DNA of 64,000 bases from Sinomicrobium kalidii (GCF_021183825.1 NZ_CP089211.1:3702501-3766500); one strand, 5' to 3'; positions 7,224 to 16,608 are shown, counted from the stretch's first letter. Made by a program: numbers and translations. Notes: generated from the letters alone by a model not told the origin.

Positions 7224-8288
7224 ATGAACACAGTTTTTGATGTTATCGTTATCGGCGGAGGCCAAAGTGGCCTGGCAACGGGCTATTACCTGAGGAGAGG
7301 CAGATTGAGCTACCTGATCCTGGACGACCGTGAAAAAAGAGGCGGTGCGTGGCAAAGTGCCTGGGACAGCCTTACACTATTTTCTCCTGCACAACACAGT
7401 TCCCTGCCGGGATGGCTGATGCCGAAATCGGAGGGACCTTTCCCGACAAGGCGGGAGGTGATCGATTATCTCGGCAGATACGAAGAACGCTACGGGTTTC
7501 CCGTAGAGCGCCCGGTCCGGGTGAACAATATGGAACGGGAAAACGACCTGTTCAGGCTGATCACCACCAAAGGTGATTTTTATACAAGGGCGGTGATCGC
7601 TGCAACCGGAACATGGGCCAATCCCGTGATCCCGGATGTGGATGGAAGAGAAAAATTCAAAGGGATACAGTTGCATTCGGCAAACTATAAAAATCCCGAA
7701 GTATTTCAGGACCAGAAGGTGCTGGTGGTCGGTGAAGGGAACTCCGGGGCACAGATCATGGCCGAAGTGTCGAAATACGGTCGTGAGGTCAAATGGGCTA
7801 CACGGAATACACCGGAATTCCTGCCCGACGATGTGGACGGGCATTACCTTTTTAATATCGCTTCAGCTAAATATCGTGCTGAAAAGGAGGGAAAACCTTT
7901 TGACTTGTCCAATTACAATCTCGGAAATATCGTTATGGTGCCTTCCGTAAAAGAAGCGCGATCAAGAGGTGTATTGACGTCCGAGGGTTCTTTTACAGGT
8001 ATGTACGAGGGCGGGGTGATCTGGGAAAACGGAACAAAGGAAGCTTTTGACGCTGTTATCTGGTGTACCGGGTTCGGGTATGCGACCTCGTTTTTGGATA
8101 CTGTGGTCCGTCCGGATGAAAAGGGAATTATTTCTACGGACGAAACCAGGGCAACAGAAGTTCCGGGACTGTGGCTGGTAGGCTATGGCAGCTGGACCGG
8201 CTATGCTTCGGCAACGTTGATCGGGGTAAACCGTACCGCCCGGCAGACGGTAAAGCAGATAGGAGAGTACTTGGCTCAGGTCGAATAA
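7224..8288 (+). CDS. arsO: ArsO-like flavin-dependent monooxygenase
   Basis: A 354-residue FAD/NAD(P)-binding oxidoreductase. The FAD motif GGGQSG is at residues 11-16 and a second Rossmann motif VVGEGNSGAQ lies near residue 170. WDSLTLFSPAQHSSLPGW and PTRREVIDYL match the pattern I associate with ArsO, the monooxygenase commonly found in ars clusters; the exact ArsO reaction is not settled. It stands alone here, but its promoter bears the same operator as arsR/arsM at 46-47 kb, which independently supports an arsenic role. Alternative: a general CzcO-type flavin monooxygenase. Confidence 0.72.
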   Translation: MNTVFDVIVIGGGQSGLATGYYLRRGRLSYLILDDREKRGGAWQSAWDSLTLFSPAQHSSLPGWLMPKSEGPFPTRREVIDYLGRYEERYGFPVERPVRVNNMERENDLFRLITTKGDFYTRAVIAATGTWANPVIPDVDGREKFKGIQLHSANYKNPEVFQDQKVLVVGEGNSGAQIMAEVSKYGREVKWATRNTPEFLPDDVDGHYLFNIASAKYRAEKEGKPFDLSNYNLGNIVMVPSVKEARSRGVLTSEGSFTGMYEGGVIWENGTKEAFDAVIWCTGFGYATSFLDTVVRPDEKGIISTDETRATEVPGLWLVGYGSWTGYASATLIGVNRTARQTVKQIGEYLAQVE

Positions 8289-8330
8289 AAAACAATCCCA
8301 CCGGACCGGGATGCCGACAGGATTGTTTTG
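8289..8330. terminator. Bidirectional terminator between arsO-like and M28 genes
   Basis: Inverted repeat AAAACAATCC (8289-8298) and GGATTGTTTT (8320-8329) with a 21-nt loop containing a smaller CCGG hairpin. It lies between two convergent genes and has a T/A tract on each side. Confidence 0.6.
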
Positions 8331-8362
8331 TATGATGTCGTAGTCTTCTCGCAGGGGAGAAA

Positions 8363-9934
8363 TTATTCTGTTTCCACCGCTTTATCCACTACCAGCCGTT
8401 TTTCCCGGTTGGCGATTTCCCATGCCGTGTAAAATACCAGCCGGGTGCGGTTTTCCAGCAGGTCGTAGTTAATCTTGTCCGGAGTGTCACCGGGACGGTG
8501 ATAGTCGTCATGGGTGCCGTTAAAATAAAAGATAACGGGAATGTTGTTCTTGGCAAAGTTGTAATGGTCGCTTCGGTAGTAGAACCGGTTCGGGTCGTTG
8601 TCGTCGTTGTAGGTATAGTCCAGTTCTATCTGGCAGTACTTTTCGTTCACTTCCTCAGACAGGTTATGCAGTTCGGTGCTCAGTTTGTCCGAGCCTATCA
8701 GGTACACGTAGTTCCGGTCTCCTTCACGTTTCGGATCTATTCTTCCTATCATGTCAATGTTCAGGTCGGTAACGGTATTTTCCAGCGGAAAAATGGGGTT
8801 CCTGGTATAGTAATCCGAACCTAAAAGTCCTTTTTCCTCACCGGTAACATGCAGGAACACTACAGATCGTTTGGGGCCGTTTCCGGCATCTGCCGCTTTT
8901 TTAAAAGCTTCTGCAATTTCCAGAAGTGCTACAGATCCTGAACCGTCGTCATCGGCGCCGTTATTGATCTGGCCGTCTTCGGTTACACCAATGTGATCCA
9001 GGTGAGAGGAGATAATAATATATTCATCGGGTTTTTCCGTTCCTTCGATGAAAGCCACTACGTTTTCCGAATCCACGTTGCCCGACTTTCCGGAAAAGGC
9101 AATGTCAAAGTTGGTAGTAATAACAGCCCCATTGTCCAGAGATTCAAGGTCCGGACTGATCTGGCCGGCAATATCATTACTGATAAAGGCATAGAAAAAA
9201 TCTTCGTCTTCTTCGGCTTTTAATTGCATCCTGCCATTCCCTATCCTGTTTTGCATAAAGCTGAATTGCTGTGCAATCATGCTGAAGTTGGTCTTGTCGA
9301 TAAGCAGTACGCCCTTTACTCCGTTTTTCATGGCAGTATCCAGCCGGTCCGGCATGGATATTTTTATATCAGACCATTTGGAGGGTTCGGAGGTTCCCGA
9401 GATAAGGTAGGTGCCGTCTTCGTTTTTGGGTTCGCCTATTACTATGGCAATGACTTTTCCCTCAACATCGAGGCCTTCGTAGTCGGAGTATTTCTCATCT
9501 TTTATACCGTATCCGGCAAAGACTATTTCACTGGAAGAATACGCGTTCCGGGCGGGGGAATGGAATGTAACAAAATCTTCCCCGATCTCGTATTGTTGAT
9601 CATTGACGGCTATGGTAGCCTCCGGCATTTCACTGACCTCGAGGGGGACTTCCTGGAAATACTCGCCATTGTTCTGGGCGGCGGGTACCCCGAGTTTTAC
9701 ATAGTGATCTTTCAGGTATTCAACAGCTTTCTTTTGTCCCGGTTCTCCGGTTTCCCTGCCTTCGAATTCATCGGAAGCATAGGTGTATAAATGATCTTTT
9801 AATTCTTGTTGTGTTATGGTTTCCGCGTAGGGTACGGGATCGTAAGAAGCCGCCTTCTTTGAAGGGGCCGTGGCCTTTTGGGAACTGTTGCAGGCAAATG
9901 CTACGGACAGTGCCAGATAAAGTATTTTTCTCAT
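8363..9934 (-). CDS. M28 family zinc aminopeptidase lipoprotein
   Basis: A 523-residue exported peptidase. Lipobox cysteine C15 (SVAFAC) ends a short signal, a protease-associated domain occupies about residues 100-290, and the M28 metallopeptidase domain follows. Zinc-site motifs are SSHLDH (first His/Asp), NNGADDDGSG (bridging Asp), GEEKGLLGS (catalytic Glu) and the late RSDHYNF. It probably releases N-terminal residues from peptides in the periplasm or at the cell surface. A -7 element TATATTTG lies on the minus strand at 9955-9962, just upstream of the ATG. Specificity unknown. Confidence 0.9.
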   Translation of the reverse strand: MRKILYLALSVAFACNSSQKATAPSKKAASYDPVPYAETITQQELKDHLYTYASDEFEGRETGEPGQKKAVEYLKDHYVKLGVPAAQNNGEYFQEVPLEVSEMPEATIAVNDQQYEIGEDFVTFHSPARNAYSSSEIVFAGYGIKDEKYSDYEGLDVEGKVIAIVIGEPKNEDGTYLISGTSEPSKWSDIKISMPDRLDTAMKNGVKGVLLIDKTNFSMIAQQFSFMQNRIGNGRMQLKAEEDEDFFYAFISNDIAGQISPDLESLDNGAVITTNFDIAFSGKSGNVDSENVVAFIEGTEKPDEYIIISSHLDHIGVTEDGQINNGADDDGSGSVALLEIAEAFKKAADAGNGPKRSVVFLHVTGEEKGLLGSDYYTRNPIFPLENTVTDLNIDMIGRIDPKREGDRNYVYLIGSDKLSTELHNLSEEVNEKYCQIELDYTYNDDNDPNRFYYRSDHYNFAKNNIPVIFYFNGTHDDYHRPGDTPDKINYDLLENRTRLVFYTAWEIANREKRLVVDKAVETE

Positions 9935-10059
9935 TTTGTGCTATATAAATTTGTCAAATATATATAAAATGGAATATATGGTGGGTGAATGTTTTCTAAA
10001 AGTTCAGGGGGGTAAGGTTCAGTATGGTAAGATAAGGGGAGTGGGGAATGGGAATGACC

Positions 10060-12261
10060 TTAGTTGGCCACTTCACTGATAAATTTAATACGGTAGAGGC
10101 GTAATTCTTCATCTTCATAATCGCCGTCAAATTCTTCCATGGCAAGAGATATTTTGTCTGTTTCGGCATCGAGAAAATATTCGTGGAGTTCTTCCTGCTG
10201 GTCTTCATCCAGGATATCGTCTATCCAGTAGTTAATATCCAGCTTGGTGCCGCTGTAGACGATCTGTTCCATTTCTTTGATAAAACCTCCCATTTCCAGG
10301 CCCTTGGCGTCGGCAATGTCATTAAGGGGGAGTTTTCTGTCCACACTTTGTATGATAAAGAGTTTTAATGCGGAATTCGCCCCGGTACTTTTTACAACCA
10401 GGTCGTCCGGACGGATGATATCGTTGTCGTTTACATAACGGGTTATAAGTTCGGTAAAAGGTTTGCCGTATTTTTTGGCTTTTCCTTCGCCGACACCATG
10501 TATGTTGAGAAGTTCCCTGGCATTTACGGGATATTTCAGGGCCATATCTTCAAGTGAAGGGTCCTGGAATACTACAAACGGGGGAACACCCAGTTTCTGG
10601 GCCTCTTTTTTCCGGAGTTCCCTGAGCATGTTGAGGAGGGTGGTATCGGCAGATGCCGCTCCGCCCTTTTTGGCCGTAATTATGGTATCGTCCTCAGCTG
10701 TTTCATAAGTATGATCCTCCGTCATCATGAAGGACTGCGGATTTTCGAGGAATTTTTTTCCTTCTTCGGTGAGAAATAAGACCCCATAGGTCTCGATCTC
10801 TTTTCTCAGGAGTCCGGCCACCAGTACCTGGCGGATCAGTGCCATCCAGTGTTTGGCTTCTTTTTTCCTGCCTGTGCCAAAAAAGGGTTTTTCATCCGTC
10901 TTATGCGATTTGATAAGGGCATTGACCTTACCCACCATGACGTTTACGATCTCTTTGGGTTTGAATTTCTGGTTGGTATTTTTTACAATGGAGAGCAGTT
11001 TTGTAACATCGTCTTTGACTTCGTGCTTTTTCTTGGGGTTACGAACGTTGTCATCCATATCTGCCCCTTCGCCGTTCACCTCGTCAAATTCTTCACCGAA
11101 ATAATGTAAAATGAATTTCCTGCGGGATATGGAAGTTTCGGCATAGGCCACCATTTCCTGTAAAAGAGCGTGCCCGATTTCCTGTTCGGCCACAGGTTTT
11201 CCCGCCATGAATTTTTCCAGCTTTTCGATGTCCTTATAGGCGTAGAAAGCAAGGCAGTGTCCTTCACCGCCGTCTCTTCCGGCCCTTCCGGTCTCCTGGT
11301 AGTAACTTTCGATACTTTTCGGAATGTCGTGATGGATCACAAAGCGCACATCCGGTTTGTCAATCCCCATTCCGAAAGCAATGGTGGCTACTACGACATC
11401 CACATCCTCCATGAGGAACATGTCCTGGTGTTTGGCCCGGGTCTTGGCGTCCAGTCCGGCGTGGTACGGAACAGCGCTGATACCGTTTACCTGAAGTGTC
11501 TGGGCCAGTTCTTCCACCCGTTTCCTGCTCAGGCAGTAAATAATGCCCGATTTTCCGGAGTTTTGTTTGACAAACCGGATAATATCGGCATCTACGTTTT
11601 TGGTTTTGGGCCTGACTTCATAAAAGAGATTAGGCCGGTTAAAGGAAGCCTTGAACGTATTGGCGTCGGTGATCCCCAGGTTTTTCAGGATGTCTTCCTG
11701 AACTTTTGGGGTGGCCGTGGCTGTGAGCGCTATTATGGGAATGTCTCCTCCGAGGCGTTTTATAATGGTCTTGAGGTTCCTGTATTCCGGCCGGAAGTCG
11801 TGTCCCCATTCCGAGATACAGTGCGCTTCGTCTATAGCTACAAACGAAATCTTTACAGACCTCAGGAAATCGATATATTCTTCTTTGGTGAGGGATTCGG
11901 GTGCCACATAGAGCAGTTTGGTGGTGCCTTCCCGTATATCATGCATCACGGTTCTTACCTCACTTTTGGTAAGCGACGAATTCAATACGTGGGCAATACC
12001 GTCATTGGAAGAGAGGCCCCGAAGGGCGTCGACCTGGTTTTTCATCAATGCTATGAGGGGCGATACTACAATGGCCGTACCTTCTTTTACCAGTGCGGGC
12101 AACTGGTAACAAAGTGATTTACCGCCACCTGTGGGCATGATCACAAATGTACTGTGATTATCAACTATGCTTTTAACGACACCTTCCTGTAATCCTTTGA
12201 ATTGGTTAAAACCGAAATATTGTTTTAACTTTTTATGCAAGTCAATTTCAACTGAACTCAT
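10060..12261 (-). CDS. recQ: ATP-dependent DNA helicase RecQ
   Basis: A 733-residue superfamily-2 helicase. Walker A is MPTGGGKS (K48) and the DEAH box is at 144-147 in IDEAHCISEWGHDFRPEY. Helicase motifs V-VI (TIAFGMGIDKPDVR, QETGRAGRDG) are present. After the RQC region there is an HRDC-like domain at about residues 550-630, beginning near LLNMLRELRKKEAQ. The acidic C-terminal tail of about 100 residues is typical of Bacteroidota versions. It unwinds recombination intermediates in the RecF pathway. Divergent from kdsD; its promoter lies in the shared 87-bp gap. Confidence 0.95.
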   Translation of the reverse strand: MSSVEIDLHKKLKQYFGFNQFKGLQEGVVKSIVDNHSTFVIMPTGGGKSLCYQLPALVKEGTAIVVSPLIALMKNQVDALRGLSSNDGIAHVLNSSLTKSEVRTVMHDIREGTTKLLYVAPESLTKEEYIDFLRSVKISFVAIDEAHCISEWGHDFRPEYRNLKTIIKRLGGDIPIIALTATATPKVQEDILKNLGITDANTFKASFNRPNLFYEVRPKTKNVDADIIRFVKQNSGKSGIIYCLSRKRVEELAQTLQVNGISAVPYHAGLDAKTRAKHQDMFLMEDVDVVVATIAFGMGIDKPDVRFVIHHDIPKSIESYYQETGRAGRDGGEGHCLAFYAYKDIEKLEKFMAGKPVAEQEIGHALLQEMVAYAETSISRRKFILHYFGEEFDEVNGEGADMDDNVRNPKKKHEVKDDVTKLLSIVKNTNQKFKPKEIVNVMVGKVNALIKSHKTDEKPFFGTGRKKEAKHWMALIRQVLVAGLLRKEIETYGVLFLTEEGKKFLENPQSFMMTEDHTYETAEDDTIITAKKGGAASADTTLLNMLRELRKKEAQKLGVPPFVVFQDPSLEDMALKYPVNARELLNIHGVGEGKAKKYGKPFTELITRYVNDNDIIRPDDLVVKSTGANSALKLFIIQSVDRKLPLNDIADAKGLEMGGFIKEMEQIVYSGTKLDINYWIDDILDEDQQEELHEYFLDAETDKISLAMEEFDGDYEDEELRLYRIKFISEVAN

Positions 12262-12283
12262 TCTATCGTTTTACTATTTTACA

Positions 12284-12291
12284 TACATTTG
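12284..12291 (+). promoter_or_regulatory. Predicted -7 element for the kdsD-tatC operon
   Basis: TACATTTG matches TAnnTTTG exactly and points toward kdsD, giving a 5' leader of about 50 nt. No good TTTG is found at the expected -33 distance, which would fall at the recQ start codon. Confidence 0.5.
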
Positions 12292-12297
12292 CACAAC

Positions 12298-12328
12298 TAA
12301 AGATATAACATTCTTTATTTATTACAAA
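12298..12328 (-). promoter_or_regulatory. Predicted promoter of recQ
   Basis: Read on the minus strand: TTTG (12328-12325), exactly 19 bp, then TATCTTTA (12305-12298), one mismatch from consensus. It overlaps back to back with the kdsD leader, so the two divergent transcripts share this 87-bp region. Confidence 0.6.
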
Positions 12329-12348
12329 TAATAAATATCTAAAAAATT

Positions 12349-13314
12349 TTGAGTGATAAAGAGGCTATAAAAGCAGTTGCAAAAAAAGTAATTGAAATTG
12401 AAAGTAGCGCAATAAGAGACCTAAAATCTTTCATAGATGATGAATTTTCGAGCGCTGTTCAGCATATTTTTAACAGTTCGGGAAGAGTTATTGTCACCGG
12501 GATCGGGAAAAGTGCGATTATAGCTACAAAAATTGTGGCAACATTAAACTCTACCGGTACACCTTCCATATTTATGCACGCTGCCGATGCCATTCACGGA
12601 GACCTGGGGACCATACAGGAAGACGATGTAGTGATCTGTATCTCCAAAAGTGGCAATACGCCTGAAATAAAGGTACTGGTGCCTCTTATCAAAAACGGAA
12701 AGAACAAACTTATAGCCATTACGGCCAATAAAGAATCATTTCTGGGGCAACAGGCAGATTTTGTCCTAACCGCTTATGTAGAAAAAGAAGCCTGCCCGAA
12801 TAACCTTGCACCCACTACAAGCACCACGGCACAACTCGTTATAGGAGATGCACTTGCCATATGCCTGTTAAGCCTGAAAGGGTTTACCAGTAAGGATTTT
12901 GCCAGGTATCATCCCGGCGGGTCACTGGGTAAAAAACTGTACCTGCGCGTCAGGGATATTTCCTCGGCCAACATGAAACCCGAGGTAACCCCGGATGCCG
13001 ACGTGCGGAAGGTGATCGTGGAAATCTCGGAGAAAATGCTGGGAGCCACAGCTGTTATTGCCGACGGAAAGATCGTGGGAGTGGTCACTGACGGTGATAT
13101 AAGACGAATGCTGAATAATTACGATAATATCAATGGGCTTACCGCCGGAGATATCATGAGCAGAAACCCGAAGAGTATCGAGGCCGATGCAATGGCTGTA
13201 GATGCCATGGAAGTTATGGAAAAGCACAGCATTTCACAGCTTCTGGTCGAAGACGAGGGGGTATATGCCGGGGTAATCCATCTGCACAACCTAATTAAAG
13301 AAGGGATCATATAA
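12349..13314 (+). CDS. kdsD: D-arabinose 5-phosphate isomerase (KpsF/GutQ family)
   Basis: A 321-residue protein with an N-terminal SIS sugar-isomerase domain (VTGIGKSAIIATKIVATLNSTG; HGDLG; ISKSGNTPEIK) and two C-terminal CBS motifs from about residue 205. It converts ribulose 5-phosphate to arabinose 5-phosphate, the first step of Kdo synthesis for LPS. The start is a TTG at 12349; no ATG or GTG preserves the expected N-terminus. The tatC start codon overlaps its stop by one base (TAATG), so the two are coupled. Grouping with lptB downstream fits an LPS-export role. Confidence 0.9.
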   Translation: MSDKEAIKAVAKKVIEIESSAIRDLKSFIDDEFSSAVQHIFNSSGRVIVTGIGKSAIIATKIVATLNSTGTPSIFMHAADAIHGDLGTIQEDDVVICISKSGNTPEIKVLVPLIKNGKNKLIAITANKESFLGQQADFVLTAYVEKEACPNNLAPTTSTTAQLVIGDALAICLLSLKGFTSKDFARYHPGGSLGKKLYLRVRDISSANMKPEVTPDADVRKVIVEISEKMLGATAVIADGKIVGVVTDGDIRRMLNNYDNINGLTAGDIMSRNPKSIEADAMAVDAMEVMEKHSISQLLVEDEGVYAGVIHLHNLIKEGII

Positions 13315-14144
13315 TGGCAAAAAAGAAACAGGAGGAGATGTCTTTTCTGGACCACCTGGAAGATCTCCGTTGGCATCTTATACGGGCAACAATAGCTATC
13401 GTTATAGTGGGGGGCGTGGCATTCATAGCCAGGGACTTCATTTTTGATACCATCATTTTCGGTCCGAAGAAAGGGGATTTCGTTACCTATGAGTTTTTCT
13501 GCAAGGTATCGAAGACCCTGGGACTGGACGAGAGTTTCTGTATCAAGGAACTGCCTTTCCGTATCCAGAGCCGTACGATGGCCGGGCAGTTCTCGGCACA
13601 TATCTGGACCTCAATATGGGCAGGTTTTATTCTGGCTTTTCCGTATGTATTGTACGAGTTCTGGAGATTCATAAGCCCGGGCCTTTACGAAAACGAGAGA
13701 AAAAATGCCAGGGGATTTATATTTATAGCATCCCTGTTGTTTTTTATGGGAGTACTGTTCGGATATTATGTAATATCTCCGTTGTCCATTAATTTCCTGG
13801 CCACATACCAGGTGAGCCCGGAAGTGCATAACGACATCGACCTGGGGTCCTATATATCTACGGTAAGAACATCGGTGATTTCGTGCGGGTTGATTTTTGA
13901 ATTGCCCATACTCATCTATTTCCTGACCAGGATAGGACTTGTAACCCCGCAGTTCCTGAGAAAATACAGGAAAATTTCCCTGGTGATAGTGTTGATCCTT
14001 TCAGCAATTATAACGCCTCCGGATATTACCAGTCAGATTGTAGTGACCATTCCTATTCTTATCCTGTATGAAGTGAGTATTGTCATATCCAGATTTGTTA
14101 TCCGGCAACAGGCAAAACAGGAAAAAGCCCTGAGAAAAAAATAA
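13314..14144 (+). CDS. tatC: Twin-arginine translocase subunit TatC
   Basis: A 276-residue polytopic membrane protein with the TatC hallmark EEMSFLDHLEDLRWHL at the N-terminus, FRIQSRTMAGQFSAHIW in the first periplasmic region, FRFISPGLYENERK in the first cytosolic loop, and six predicted membrane helices. An insertion of about 25 residues between TM1 and TM2 holds two cysteines (FFCKVSKTLG, ESFCIKEL); such extensions occur in Bacteroidota TatC. It recognises RR signal peptides; the Gfo/Idh/MocA protein at 1.4 kb is a likely client. Confidence 0.95.
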   Translation: MAKKKQEEMSFLDHLEDLRWHLIRATIAIVIVGGVAFIARDFIFDTIIFGPKKGDFVTYEFFCKVSKTLGLDESFCIKELPFRIQSRTMAGQFSAHIWTSIWAGFILAFPYVLYEFWRFISPGLYENERKNARGFIFIASLLFFMGVLFGYYVISPLSINFLATYQVSPEVHNDIDLGSYISTVRTSVISCGLIFELPILIYFLTRIGLVTPQFLRKYRKISLVIVLILSAIITPPDITSQIVVTIPILILYEVSIVISRFVIRQQAKQEKALRKK

Positions 14145-14155
14145 CATAAAATATA

Positions 14156-14177
14156 GAGCCGCACGGCCGTGCGGCTC
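14156..14177. repeat. Perfect 22-bp GC-rich palindrome
   Basis: GAGCCGCACGG followed directly by its reverse complement, 12 bp after the tatC stop. As RNA it can form a strong hairpin, but no T tract follows on either strand, so it is not a standard terminator. It may be an mRNA-end stabiliser or a protein site. Confidence 0.6.
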
Positions 14178-14242
14178 AAACGGGAAGACCGATCAACCAT
14201 TGTAGGGCATAAGGATACGTCCATAAACAAAAGAGCATAAAA

Positions 14243-14599
14243 ATGGGAGATATAGTAAAAGAATTCGACGATTACCGCTCAAGGATGAACGAGCGGATCA
14301 TGAAGGATAACAACAAGATCATAAAACGAATATTCAATCTCGATACCAATGCCTATATGCCCGGTGCACTGGATGTTAAAACCAAGGAACTGCTGGGTTT
14401 GGTGGCATCTGCCGTGCTCCGGTGTGATGATTGTATAAAATATCACCTGGAAAGTTGCCATAAGGAAGGGCTCACCGGCGAAGAAGTTATGGAAGCCATG
14501 GGTATTGCCACGCTGGTGGGCGGCACCATTGTAATTCCCCATTTGCGGAAAGCGTACGAGTTTTGGGACGCCCTGGAAGCAGGTGCCGGGAATAGTTAA
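14243..14599 (+). CDS. Carboxymuconolactone decarboxylase/AhpD-like protein
   Basis: A 118-residue all-helical protein with the AhpD-type redox motif C61-D-D-C64 followed by a conserved His three residues later (CDDCIKYHLESC), plus a third cysteine. It lacks the enzyme residues of true carboxymuconolactone decarboxylases in this short form. AhpD-like proteins pass reducing equivalents to peroxidases; the specific partner here is not evident. It sits between tatC and lptB in an arrangement I know from other Flavobacteriia. Confidence 0.85.
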   Translation: MGDIVKEFDDYRSRMNERIMKDNNKIIKRIFNLDTNAYMPGALDVKTKELLGLVASAVLRCDDCIKYHLESCHKEGLTGEEVMEAMGIATLVGGTIVIPHLRKAYEFWDALEAGAGNS

Positions 14600-14676
14600 A
14601 TGAAACCTAAACACGACCCGGTATCATGCCCGGGCGTAATGTTTTTCGTATTTTTACTTTCTAAGTCCTGTTAGAA

Positions 14677-15423
14677 ATGAAGCTGAGAGCTGAAAATATT
14701 ATGAAGTCCTACAAGGGACGAAAAGTGGTAAAAGGGATTTCGCTGGAAGTGAACCGGGGTGAGATCGTAGGTCTTCTCGGTCCAAACGGAGCCGGGAAAA
14801 CCACTTCTTTCTATATGATCGTTGGGCTCATCAAACCCAATGGCGGGCGTATTTTCCTGGATGACCTGGACATTACCAGGTATCCCATGTACAAGAGAGC
14901 GCAGAACGGTATCGGTTACCTGGCGCAGGAAGCATCTGTTTTCAGGAAGTTGAGTATTGAGGATAATATTTTAAGTGTACTGCAGCTTACCAAGATGTCC
15001 AAAAAGGAACAGCATAGGAAAATGGAGGCACTTATTGAAGAGTTCGGACTCGGACATATCCGGAAAAACCGGGGTGACCTGCTTTCCGGGGGCGAACGAC
15101 GGCGAACAGAGATAGCCCGCGCACTTGCCACCGACCCCAATTTTATTTTACTGGACGAACCGTTTGCCGGGGTTGATCCCGTAGCGGTGGAAGATATACA
15201 GCGTATCGTAGCCCAACTCAAAGACAAGAATATCGGTATCCTGATCACCGACCACAACGTACAGGAAACCCTGGCTATTACCGAACGGTCTTACCTGATG
15301 TTCGAAGGCAGTATCCTCAAGGCCGGGGAACCGGAAGAACTGGCTGCCGACGAAATGGTGAGGAAAGTATATCTCGGGCAAAACTTTGAGCTCCGCAGAA
15401 AAAAACTGGAATTCAATAAATAA
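14677..15423 (+). CDS. lptB: LPS export ABC transporter ATP-binding protein LptB
   Basis: A 248-residue ABC ATPase. Walker A is [10 protein letters not shown] (K41), the signature [15 protein letters not shown] lies near residue 136, Walker B is ILLDEPFAG, and the H-loop is ITDHNVQET. The Q-loop region [14 protein letters not shown] is the LptB pattern. It powers lipopolysaccharide extraction from the inner membrane with LptFG, which are not in the window. Confidence 0.93.
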   Translation: MKLRAENIMKSYKGRKVVKGISLEVNRGEIVGLLGPNGAGKTTSFYMIVGLIKPNGGRIFLDDLDITRYPMYKRAQNGIGYLAQEASVFRKLSIEDNILSVLQLTKMSKKEQHRKMEALIEEFGLGHIRKNRGDLLSGGERRRTEIARALATDPNFILLDEPFAGVDPVAVEDIQRIVAQLKDKNIGILITDHNVQETLAITERSYLMFEGSILKAGEPEELAADEMVRKVYLGQNFELRRKKLEFNK

Positions 15424-15499
15424 GGGGACCACCCGGACCACCGTTATTTTCCGGTATGTTCCGAGCAGTTCCCGGCGGGGTAGTATCTTTATTTGTCTG

Positions 15500-15958
15500 C
15501 TATACGGTATACGGCCTGAGGTTTTTTAATAGGGTCTCCAGGGTTTCTATACTGGTTCTGTAGGCTTCGGGCGATATGTCTTTCATGGCCTTTATCATGA
15601 TTTCTTTCTGTACGCTCACTACTTCTTCATAGGCCTGCCGTCCTTTTTCCGTTATGGAAATATCATGGTAATGGACCCTGATGAGGTGCTGTGCCTCAAA
15701 GCGTTTGACAAGTTTTTCAATGCCGGCTTCATCGGTAAAAAAATCCAGTGACCTTGCGGCTTCTGACATTGTGAGGTTTTCTTTTTCGTGTATGGCGTTG
15801 AAGAACTGCCATTCCAATCGGTTAAAGTCACCGTATTCGCCAGTTTTCCGGATGACATTCGAAAACGTATCATTCGCTTTTTTCACCCAGTAACCTATCG
15901 GTCCTTTTTCTTCGTATACCTGTACCACATTGCTGATCGTGTTTTCTTTTTCTTTCAT
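15500..15958 (-). CDS. MarR-like winged-helix transcriptional regulator
   Basis: A 152-residue protein with an N-terminal helix, a winged helix at about residues 45-105 (LTMSEAARSL recognition region; ITEKGRQAYEEV wing/helix) and a C-terminal dimerisation helix, which is the MarR layout. It is encoded 15 bp downstream of the FMN reductase gene on the same strand. The perfect 7-1-7 palindrome in front of that pair (16594-16608) is a plausible autoregulatory operator. The inducing signal is unknown, perhaps quinones or oxidants given the partner. Confidence 0.75.
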   Translation of the reverse strand: MKEKENTISNVVQVYEEKGPIGYWVKKANDTFSNVIRKTGEYGDFNRLEWQFFNAIHEKENLTMSEAARSLDFFTDEAGIEKLVKRFEAQHLIRVHYHDISITEKGRQAYEEVVSVQKEIMIKAMKDISPEAYRTSIETLETLLKNLRPYTV

Positions 15959-15973
15959 GTCCGGTTTTTGATA

Positions 15974-16543
15974 TTAACCTGCTGTTGCTACCGTATCTTT
16001 TGTTTCGCTCTTTTTGCTGTATAACGCATCTGCATACCAGAGAAATTCTTTCAGGAACCTGTTGGTGTTGTCGGTTACCGAATCTCTCAAAGGAGAAAAC
16101 TCATCGTCAAAAGCCTGGTGGATTTCCGGAACCAGGAGTTTGAGGGGGAGTGGATAAGCACCGAGGCTCAGGATCACGTGCTGTAACTGGGAAGAAGCAT
16201 TGATGCCTCCCATTTTTCCGGAGGAAGCCGTAGCAACCGCTATGGGTTTCTGCTGGAATTCTGCCCAGTAGTAGTCGAGCATATTTTTAAGGGCCCCTGA
16301 AAAGCTGCCGTGATATTCCGGGGTAACAAAGATCATGGCATCACTTTGTTTTAACCGGTGACCTACGGGGCCTACATAAGTAGTATCTGTTCCGTCCTGA
16401 CCAAAAATGGGCAGGGGCGTTGCACTGAGATCCACCAGGTTGGTTTCCATTCCTTTTTTAATGAGTTGTTGTTGTATAAAATGGGCAAGTCGGTGCGACT
16501 GCCTTTCGTTCCGTACGCTTCCTAAAACAATTGTAATTTTCAT
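15974..16543 (-). CDS. NAD(P)H-dependent FMN reductase-like flavoprotein
   Basis: A 189-residue flavodoxin-fold protein of the NADPH-dependent FMN/azo/quinone reductase family. It has the N-terminal phosphate-binding loop VLGSVRNERQSHRLA, the motif FVTPEYHGSFSGALKNMLDY (TPEYxxSxPxxLKNxxD-type) and SGKMGG near residue 107. It probably reduces flavins or quinones in the cytosol. First gene of a two-gene operon with a MarR-like regulator. Confidence 0.85.
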   Translation of the reverse strand: MKITIVLGSVRNERQSHRLAHFIQQQLIKKGMETNLVDLSATPLPIFGQDGTDTTYVGPVGHRLKQSDAMIFVTPEYHGSFSGALKNMLDYYWAEFQQKPIAVATASSGKMGGINASSQLQHVILSLGAYPLPLKLLVPEIHQAFDDEFSPLRDSVTDNTNRFLKEFLWYADALYSKKSETKDTVATAG

Positions 16544-16593
16544 GATAGTGGTTTTATATGTTAGACTTATGCTTTTTTGATGGTATAAAATTA

Positions 16594-16608
16594 ATTGATT
16601 AAATCAAT
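16594..16608. promoter_or_regulatory. Perfect palindrome, candidate operator of the FMN reductase/MarR operon
   Basis: ATTGATT-A-AATCAAT, a 7-1-7 inverted repeat 51 bp upstream of the FMN reductase ATG. On the minus strand its TTG can serve as a -33 element 19 bp from TACCATCA. A bound dimer would therefore occlude the promoter. The rest of the 398-bp gap up to dnaN holds no convincing gene. Confidence 0.5.
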
